Origin: Lachnospiraceae bacterium
Lineage (GTDB): Bacteria > Bacillota > Clostridia > Lachnospirales > Lachnospiraceae
NCBI GenBank assembly: GCA_017550425.1
Contig: JAFZPG010000001.1
Coordinates: forward strand, 1-48,206
DNA: 48,206 bases
Direction of reading: 5' to 3'
The notes beneath the pieces are model-generated. The model did not search any database, was not told the DNA's origin, and worked only from the letters and a program-made list of their open reading frames with translations. The number at the start of each line of letters is the position of its first letter. Position 1 is the first letter of the stretch. Positions 42,117-48,206 of this stretch are shown in pieces. Made by a program: the position numbers and the translations under genes.

Positions 42117-45100
42117 TTATTCTTCGTCTTCTTTCTTCTTGCCTTTTGCAACCGCGAGCGCGCAACCTGCTGCGGAAACAAGCGCCAACATTGCCCAAGG
42201 CGTAACCTCGGTCGGATCGCCGGTCTTCGCACCCGAAGCATTGGGTGTCCAGATCGCATAGAATGTGGTATCCGACGAGATCTGATAGGTGTCTCCGCCG
42301 TTGTAGGTTGCGGAGCCGTCGCTCGTCAGCGACCAGCCGGTGAACGTATATCCGTCACGTGAAGGGATATCCCTTACGATCGTTACGGAGGAGCCGGACT
42401 CGTACGTATTCGAGTCGACCGGAGCCGTGCCGGCAGCGCCGTTCAGGTCATACTTAACGGTAAATGTGGAAGAAGCATTGTTCTCAAATACAGCGTACAG
42501 AATGATGTTCTTGCCGTCGATCGTTACAGTATCGCCGTTCTGAAGCAGGTTAGAGGTATCCGCAGGATCTGTGGTCCAGCCCTTGAATGTCTTGCCTTCA
42601 ACTACCGGGATATCCTTAACGACTACTGCCTTCTCGCCGTTGCGATATTTCTTCTCATCCTTCGGAGTCGATGAAGCACCGTCAGCGCTGTAGTCCACCG
42701 TGTAGACCGGAGTCCAAACCGCATAGAAGGTGAGGTCGCTGCCGTTGATCTTAGTCGTCTGGCCGCCGGCCAGAAGGACCAGTGTAGCGGCATTCGGATC
42801 GAGTGTCCAGCCGTCCAGCACAAAGCCGTCCTTCACAGGAACATCCGATGTCACGATCACAGTCGCTCCGTCCACGTATTCGGTCGTGTCGACCGGTGCG
42901 GGAGAACCGCCCTGAGGATCGTAGGTGACCTTAAACAGTACTACGACCTGCGTATTCGGATCGGCCTTCCATACCGCGGTAAATGTTACACCGTGGCCTT
43001 GGATCGTTGTTGTATCGCCGTTCTTCAGGAGCTTCGCGTCAGGATCGGAAGGATCGAGTGTCCAGCCTTGGAAGATATATCCGGTCTTAACAGGCTCATC
43101 TGCGGGTACGGTCACTGTATCGCCGTCTTTATACTCTTTTACATCGGCAGGTTCTCCGGAACCGCCGTTCGGATCATAAACCACCTTGTAGGTAGGAAGA
43201 GCCTCCCAAACCGCATACAGTGTGGTGTCTGCGGTGATCACGAAGGCGCTGCCCTCCGTGTAAGTTACCATTGTATCGGAAGCAGTCGTAGCCCAACCCT
43301 TGAATACATAGCCGGTGCGCGCGATCTCGCCTGCGCCGAGTACAGTCACGGTCTCACCGGACTCGTACGGGTTGTTGAGGTCTTTCTGCGTTCCGGTTGC
43401 ATCGTCCGCGTTCTTATTGTAGATCACCACATAATTCGGTGTCCAGATCGCGGTAAATGTAATGTTATCGCTCTGGATCGTCGTGGTGTCTCCGCCTTTC
43501 AGAAGTTTTGCGTTCGGATCGGCAGGATCCATGGACCAACCCACAAATGTGAAGCCGTCTTTCGCCGGTACATCATCGGTCACGATCACGGTCGCTCCGT
43601 CCACATATTCGGTCGTATCCTCCGGTGTCGGAACTCCGCCCGTCGGATCGTAGGTAACTGCATAAACAACGATCGGCTGCGAATTGATCTTCGACCAGAC
43701 AGCGGTAAATGTAATGTCTTTTCCGTTGACAGTGACAGTGTCGCCGACCTGATAGAGAGGCGCGTCCGGATCGGAAGGATCGGTGCTCCAGCCCTTGAAA
43801 TCGAAGCCCTTCTTTGAAGGCACATCCGACGGAACGGTAACTTTGTCGCCGTCATAATACCGATTATCGTCACTCGGTTCACCGGAGCCGCCGTTCGGAT
43901 CATAGCCTACAACGTAGTACTTCTTCCAAACTGCGTACAGATCGGTATCCTTCGTGATGGTAAATGTGTCATCCGCCTTGAACTCGACCTCACCTGCGGT
44001 CGCCTTCGCCGCATCGGTGTTCCAGCCCAGGAATGAATAGCCGGAACGAACGATCGAACTGGATCCGAGCACGGTCACGGTCTCGCCGGACTCATACGGA
44101 TTGTTGATATCCTTTTGGGTTCCGGTTGCATCGTCCGCGTTCTTGTAGTAGGTTACGTTGTAGTTCGGTGTCCAAACCGCGATAAATGTGATATCGCTGC
44201 CCTGGATCTTTGTAGTTTTATCGCCCGCTTTCAGAACAGGCTTTGTGGAGTCGGTCGGATCCTGTGACCATCCGGCAAATGTGAAGCCTTCTTTCACAGG
44301 AAGCTCAGATGTGATGGTCACGGTCGCACCGTCCGCATATTCGGTCGTATCCTCCGGAGTCGGAACACCGCCGTCCGGATCATAGCCTACAGTGTAGTAT
44401 TTCTTCCAAACAGCGTACAGGTCGGTATCCTTTGTGATCGTAAATGTATCGGCAGGATCATAGCTTGCATCTACGGTGCCGGCCTTTGCATCTTTCTCGC
44501 TCGGGTTCCAGCCTCTGAATACATAGCCATTTGCTTTCATCGTGCCCTGGCCCAATACCGTAACATTGGTCCCCTCATAATAAGGGTTGTTAACGTCGTT
44601 CGGCGCTGCGGTTGCAGTGGAAAGCGTCTCATGATAGGTTACTGTATATGTGGGCAATTTCTTCCATACCGCATACAGGTCTGTGTCCTTTGTGATCGTG
44701 AATGTATCGGCAGGATCGTAAGCGGAATCAACCGTTCCTGCTTTCGCTGCCGCTTCATCCGGGTTCCAGCCCAGGAATGCATAGCCATCCGCCTTCATGG
44801 TGCCCTGATCCAGTATGGTCACAGTTGAGTTCTCATAATACGGGCTGTCTGAATCTACCGGTGCGGCAGAAGCCTCTTTCAGCATTTCATGGTAGGTCAC
44901 CGAATAGGTCGGAATAGGCTTCCATACCGCATACAATATGGTATCATCATTGATCTCAAAACATAATCCCGGAGCGTAGGCAGGATCAGCATTGCCCGAC
45001 AGCGCGCCCCCTTTATCCGTATTCCATCCGAGGAAGTTATAGCCTTCGGCAACCATGGTGCCCTGATCCAGCACGGTCACGGGCGCGCCTTTTCTATATG

Positions 45101-47885
45101 GATTATTCGCATCCACCGGCTCAGATCCGCCGGTGAGTGTGATCGGGGATACATAAGTGACGCTGACCTTCGGCTGCCATACGGCATACAGATCGGTATC
45201 CTTCGTGATCGTAAAACTATCGGAAGGGTCATAATTTGTATCCACCTTACCCTTTTTAGCCTCAGCTTCGATCGGGTTCCATCCGATGAAATCGTAAGCA
45301 TCGGAAACCATCGTGCCCTGGCCGAGAACGGTTACATTCGCCCCCTTCAGATACGGGCTGTTTGCATCCACCGGCGCAGATCCGCTCGTAAGCGTGATCA
45401 CCGGGTGATAGGTCACCTTCACGTAAGGCGTCCATACAGCGTACAGATCGGTATCCTTCGTGATCTTAAATGTATCGGCAGGATCATAATTCGGATCAGT
45501 TTTTCCTTCCTTCGCCTGTTTCTCATTCGGGTTCCAGCCTGCGAACTTGTAACCATCCGCAACCATCGTACCCGCATCCGAAACCGTAACGGTTTCATCT
45601 GCCAAATAACCGGTCGTATCGGTCGGAACCGTGCCGCCCGTAAGCGTAACGGTCGGATGATAGGTTACCTTATACAAAGGCTGAGAATACCATAACGCAT
45701 AGAGATCCGTATCTGCCTGGATCTCGAACTTCTGTCCGGGTTTGAATTCGATCTCGCCCTTCTGAGCTGCTTCTTTATTCGTGTTCCAACCGTTGAATGT
45801 AAAATTGGAGGGAGCCTGCATCGTGCTGTCATCCAGGACAGTCACCTTCGCCCCGCCGTAATATAAGTTGTTATCCTTCGGCGCATTTCCGCCGGCCAGT
45901 TCAATTACTTCGTGGTACGTTACCTTATACTGCGGAAGTTTCTCCCAAACCGCATACAGGTCAGTGTTCTTTGTGATCTTGAATGTATCGGCAGGGTCGT
46001 AGTTAGTATCTACGGTGCCGGCTTTCGCTGCATTTTCATCCGGGTTCCAACCCAGGAATTTGTAGCCTTCCGCTTTCATCGCGCCCGCGCCGAGCACGGT
46101 TACGGTCGAGTTCTTCAGATACGGGCTCTTGGCGTCCACCGGTGCCTTAGTCGCAGCATCGATCGTCTTATGGTAGGTCACGGTATACTTCGGAATCTTC
46201 GCCCATACAGCGTACAGATCCATATCCTTCGTGATCGTAAATGTATCTGCAGGATCGTAGTTTGTATCTACGGTGCCGGTCTTCGCAGCGGCTTCATCCG
46301 GGTTCCAACCCAGGAACTCGTAACCGGTAGCCGCCATCGTACCCTGATCGAGAACGGTTACGGTCGTGCCTTTGTAGTACGGGCTCTTGGAGTCTGTCTG
46401 CGAGCCTGTTGCTTCCGCGATCGTCTTATGGTAAGTCACCGTATACTGAGGAAGTTTCTCCCAGTTCGCATACAGTGTCTTATCGGAATTCATCTTGATG
46501 GTATCGCCCGCCTTATAGGTAGGTTTGGTATCCGATGCATTTTCCGACCAACCGAGGAACTTGTATCCGTCCCTGCGCCAGTTTCCGGGCGTAGAGGTAT
46601 CGTTGTTATTCTTGACCGTAGCCGGCTTATTGTATTCATAAACCGTAGCATCCGTCACTGCGGTATCGCCGCTTCCGAGATATGCATCGTCGGCATTTTT
46701 ATCATATGTGAGCTTGTAGAGCTTCAGACCGGGAATGCTCTTCGGCAGGAAGTCGCTTCTGTGGCACTCGCCCTGATACGTAGCTACATTCTTTCCGATC
46801 ACGGTTCCGTTCGAAGCGTGCGCGCGGATCGTAGCCGCCGGAGCCAGCAGAACACCCATGGTGTAACCGGATGTGGTGATCTGTCCGCGATAGAGTTTAT
46901 CGCTCGCGCTCGAATCGTAGAAGTTCCAGATAATGTTGGTTCCGTTGTAGACGGTGGATTCGTTATTGGCCACCAGTTCACCGTCGATAAAACGGTATTT
47001 TACGTCATGGACCATATTGTAGTCGGTTTCGCCGGCCAGATCGACATTGATGATCACGACCTGGTTCGCGGAAACGACCTGATATGTCTTTCCGTCTTTA
47101 TCTGTCAACTGACCCTGTGACTGAATATCAATGAGGTGGAAATCCTTACGGATACTTCCGGCTTTACTTGTATCCAGATCTTTAGCAGTCAATGAAAGGA
47201 CCGTAACGCCGTTGCCCACGGTCAATGTACATACCTGGCCGTCTCCCTCGATCACATCGGCACGTGTTTTATGCCGGTTCCCCCGGAAATCGACCAGTTT
47301 CTGGGATAAACGCTCAAAGTGAGCAAATTCCTTTTCGAAATCGATGAAAGCTACGTTGGGATTTTCATAAAGTACATTTGTGAAATCATCCGCCAATTGC
47401 TTACCGTTGATTTTTCTCTTATCACTACTCAAAACGGTACTGTCCCCGTCAACAACGAGCAGGTGACCATTACCCTTAATGCCCATGTACTGGCTGTCAG
47501 ATTTCGCGTCGCCTATGTAACTGATCAAACGATAGTTGCCGTTCGGGATCACATAGCCCAAGGCCTGCATTCCGTTCATAACGAACGAACCGCCGGCGGT
47601 GTCGATCAAAGTATTCAACGTCGGGGCAGCGATATTTCCGTTCGTGTGTGTTCCGATGGTAGCGCTTTCCTTTCCGAAGAGCAAGAAGTGCTGTGCAGCG
47701 CCGAGAATATCATCTTCGCTGTACTCCGGCAGATCATAGTACGAAACATTGATCGTACTATCGTCCCCGGGCGCAGTCGGATAATCCGCTGCATACGTTT
47801 CCCGGTTAGTCAACTTGATGCCGGTCACGATCAGCACGACCGACATAAAGAGTGCCACAATCCTTTTCAAATTCCTTCTGTTCAT
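42117..47885 (-). CDS. Giant InlB-repeat surface protein with choice-of-anchor-A-like domain
   Basis: This 1922-residue secreted protein starts with a Sec signal (NLKRIVALFMSVVLIVTGIK; cleavage likely in TYAAD near residue 32). Residues about 40-410 look like a choice-of-anchor-A/collagen-adhesion-type domain (FLLFGKESATIGTHTNGNIA; GYTMGVLLAPAATIRAHASN). Then come about 18 InlB B-type repeats of 70-88 residues (Listeria-Bacteroides repeats), each with a YxVTY strand, a FxGW turn and a DLYAVW-like end. The C-terminus has KTGDPTE, a hydrophobic helix (WAMLALVSAAGCALAVA) and charged KGKKKEDEE: sorting-signal shape but without a clear LPxTG. AGGAGG precedes the ATG at 47885. Adhesion or host contact is the usual role. 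Confidence 0.88.
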   Translation of the reverse strand: MNRRNLKRIVALFMSVVLIVTGIKLTNRETYAADYPTAPGDDSTINVSYYDLPEYSEDDILGAAQHFLLFGKESATIGTHTNGNIAAPTLNTLIDTAGGSFVMNGMQALGYVIPNGNYRLISYIGDAKSDSQYMGIKGNGHLLVVDGDSTVLSSDKRKINGKQLADDFTNVLYENPNVAFIDFEKEFAHFERLSQKLVDFRGNRHKTRADVIEGDGQVCTLTVGNGVTVLSLTAKDLDTSKAGSIRKDFHLIDIQSQGQLTDKDGKTYQVVSANQVVIINVDLAGETDYNMVHDVKYRFIDGELVANNESTVYNGTNIIWNFYDSSASDKLYRGQITTSGYTMGVLLAPAATIRAHASNGTVIGKNVATYQGECHRSDFLPKSIPGLKLYKLTYDKNADDAYLGSGDTAVTDATVYEYNKPATVKNNNDTSTPGNWRRDGYKFLGWSENASDTKPTYKAGDTIKMNSDKTLYANWEKLPQYTVTYHKTIAEATGSQTDSKSPYYKGTTVTVLDQGTMAATGYEFLGWNPDEAAAKTGTVDTNYDPADTFTITKDMDLYAVWAKIPKYTVTYHKTIDAATKAPVDAKSPYLKNSTVTVLGAGAMKAEGYKFLGWNPDENAAKAGTVDTNYDPADTFKITKNTDLYAVWEKLPQYKVTYHEVIELAGGNAPKDNNLYYGGAKVTVLDDSTMQAPSNFTFNGWNTNKEAAQKGEIEFKPGQKFEIQADTDLYALWYSQPLYKVTYHPTVTLTGGTVPTDTTGYLADETVTVSDAGTMVADGYKFAGWNPNEKQAKEGKTDPNYDPADTFKITKDTDLYAVWTPYVKVTYHPVITLTSGSAPVDANSPYLKGANVTVLGQGTMVSDAYDFIGWNPIEAEAKKGKVDTNYDPSDSFTITKDTDLYAVWQPKVSVTYVSPITLTGGSEPVDANNPYRKGAPVTVLDQGTMVAEGYNFLGWNTDKGGALSGNADPAYAPGLCFEINDDTILYAVWKPIPTYSVTYHEMLKEASAAPVDSDSPYYENSTVTILDQGTMKADGYAFLGWNPDEAAAKAGTVDSAYDPADTFTITKDTDLYAVWKKLPTYTVTYHETLSTATAAPNDVNNPYYEGTNVTVLGQGTMKANGYVFRGWNPSEKDAKAGTVDASYDPADTFTITKDTDLYAVWKKYYTVGYDPDGGVPTPEDTTEYADGATVTITSELPVKEGFTFAGWSQDPTDSTKPVLKAGDKTTKIQGSDITFIAVWTPNYNVTYYKNADDATGTQKDINNPYESGETVTVLGSSSIVRSGYSFLGWNTDAAKATAGEVEFKADDTFTITKDTDLYAVWKKYYVVGYDPNGGSGEPSDDNRYYDGDKVTVPSDVPSKKGFDFKGWSTDPSDPDAPLYQVGDTVTVNGKDITFTAVWSKINSQPIVVYAVTYDPTGGVPTPEDTTEYVDGATVIVTDDVPAKDGFTFVGWSMDPADPNAKLLKGGDTTTIQSDNITFTAIWTPNYVVIYNKNADDATGTQKDLNNPYESGETVTVLGAGEIARTGYVFKGWATTASDTMVTYTEGSAFVITADTTLYAVWEALPTYKVVYDPNGGSGEPADVKEYKDGDTVTVPADEPVKTGYIFQGWTLDPSDPDAKLLKNGDTTTIQGHGVTFTAVWKADPNTQVVVLFKVTYDPQGGSPAPVDTTEYVDGATVIVTSDVPVKDGFVLDGWTLDPNAATLVLLAGGQTTKINGSDLTFYAVWTPVYTVDYSADGASSTPKDEKKYRNGEKAVVVKDIPVVEGKTFKGWTTDPADTSNLLQNGDTVTIDGKNIILYAVFENNASSTFTVKYDLNGAAGTAPVDSNTYESGSSVTIVRDIPSRDGYTFTGWSLTSDGSATYNGGDTYQISSDTTFYAIWTPNASGAKTGDPTEVTPWAMLALVSAAGCALAVAKGKKKEDEE
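42250..46740 (-). repeat. Tandem array of about 18 InlB/Flg_new-type protein repeats
   Basis: Counted by their AVW-type endings. At least two subtypes alternate: a long YHxxI/PYxxG type (about 80-88 residues, near the N-terminus) and a YDPxGG type (about 70-78 residues, more C-terminal). Their divergence suggests old duplication rather than recent copying. Confidence 0.85.
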
Positions 47886-48014
47886 GAAAAACCTCCTATA
47901 CGACCCGGTGCTTATGAACATTTTCATCCGGCGTCGGATAAACCCCCCGCCGCCATTCTTCCATGTCCTTAGGCATATACACATGTGCCTGTCAGATGCA
48001 TCGTGTATTTTTTA

Positions 48015-48043
48015 ATAATACCATATTCAGACATCATAATCAA
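48015..48043 (-). promoter_or_regulatory. Promoter of the giant surface-protein gene
   Basis: TTGATT (48038-48043) and TATTAT (48015-48020) on the minus strand, spacer 17, leaving a leader of about 120 bases. Confidence 0.75.
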
Positions 48044-48081
48044 GAGATGGCCTCGTTTTTTCGCGTTTTTTCCGTTTCTGG

Positions 48082-48152
48082 AGCGAGCGACGGGAATCGA
48101 ACCCGCGTCACAACCTTGGGAAGGTCGGGTTCTACCATTGAACCACGCTCGC
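48082..48152 (-). tRNA. tRNA-Gly (anticodon CCC)
   Basis: 71 bases: acceptor GCGAGCG/CGCTCGC with discriminator T, D-loop TTCAATGGTAGAA, anticodon arm CGACC-TTCCCAA-GGTTG, T-loop GTTCGATTC. The anticodon CCC reads GGG glycine codons. CCA is not encoded. Confidence 0.93.
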
Positions 48153-48206
48153 ATACCTCTATTATACTCTAATCTTTCTCAGATCCATCCGAAATGTCTG
48201 CAGGCA

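Noticed and set aside
42250-46740. The regular repeats as a CRISPR array or assembly duplication
   Set aside because: The repeats are about 210-265 bases, diverged at the DNA level, stay in frame and encode the InlB fold; there are no spacers or cas genes.

Overview
The window looks like a chromosomal segment of an anaerobic Firmicute, most likely a Lachnospiraceae/Clostridia member of moderate GC. This rests on strong AGGAGG-type ribosome binding sites, sigma70-like promoters with 17-bp spacers, the rpsF-ssb-rpsR and gdpP-rplI-dnaB neighbourhoods, pyruvate formate-lyase with its activase, a 2[4Fe-4S] ferredoxin, and Gram-positive style lipoproteins and surface repeats. The assignment is by gene content only.

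Region by region. 1-4150 (minus): a probable surface-decoration group with a LicD-type phosphotransferase, two nucleotidyltransferases (one fused to a PLP aminotransferase) and a HAD phosphatase. 4143-8615 (minus): rarA, a small membrane protein, a degenerate stand-alone relative of the corrin methyltransferases CbiE/CbiT, a beta-propeller lactonase and a DUF937-like protein with a histone-H1-like tail. 8807-12373 (plus): a Lys/Ala-rich membrane protein, an MscS channel and a large membrane-anchored protein. 12504-16056 (minus): histidine kinase, ABC permease, ABC ATPase and response regulator, a BcrAB/lantibiotic-immunity style module. 16072-29813 (minus): ten collinear, closely spaced genes for lipoproteins, a secreted protein, a transglutaminase-like membrane protein, a second membrane protein with the same YDG/MBG-like beta repeats, two membrane-anchored McrB/MoxR-like AAA+ ATPases, a coiled-coil protein, and a membrane protein that keeps only the ATPase C-terminal domain. 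I do not recognise this assembly as a named system, and it is one of the two main discoveries here.

29926-34078: tRNA-Leu, then the second main discovery. Pyruvate formate-lyase is encoded in pieces: a 681-residue catalytic body with the Cys-Cys pair but no glycyl-radical domain, two tiny overlapping ORFs, and a separate 81-residue glycyl-radical protein, followed by a strong terminator, pflA and a ferredoxin gene. Each piece has its own Shine-Dalgarno sequence, so this is not a simple frameshift.

34158-41259 (minus): housekeeping genes (dnaB, rplI, gdpP, rpsR, ssb, rpsF), a DUF951 protein and a sirtuin, interrupted at about 38.2-38.98 kb by a non-coding stretch rich in nested inverted repeats. 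41582-41959 (plus): a PadR-family regulator. 42117-47885 (minus): a 1922-residue surface protein with about 18 InlB/Listeria-Bacteroides-type repeats behind a choice-of-anchor-A-like domain. 48082-48152: tRNA-Gly. All functional calls are made by reading the sequence; no database search was run.
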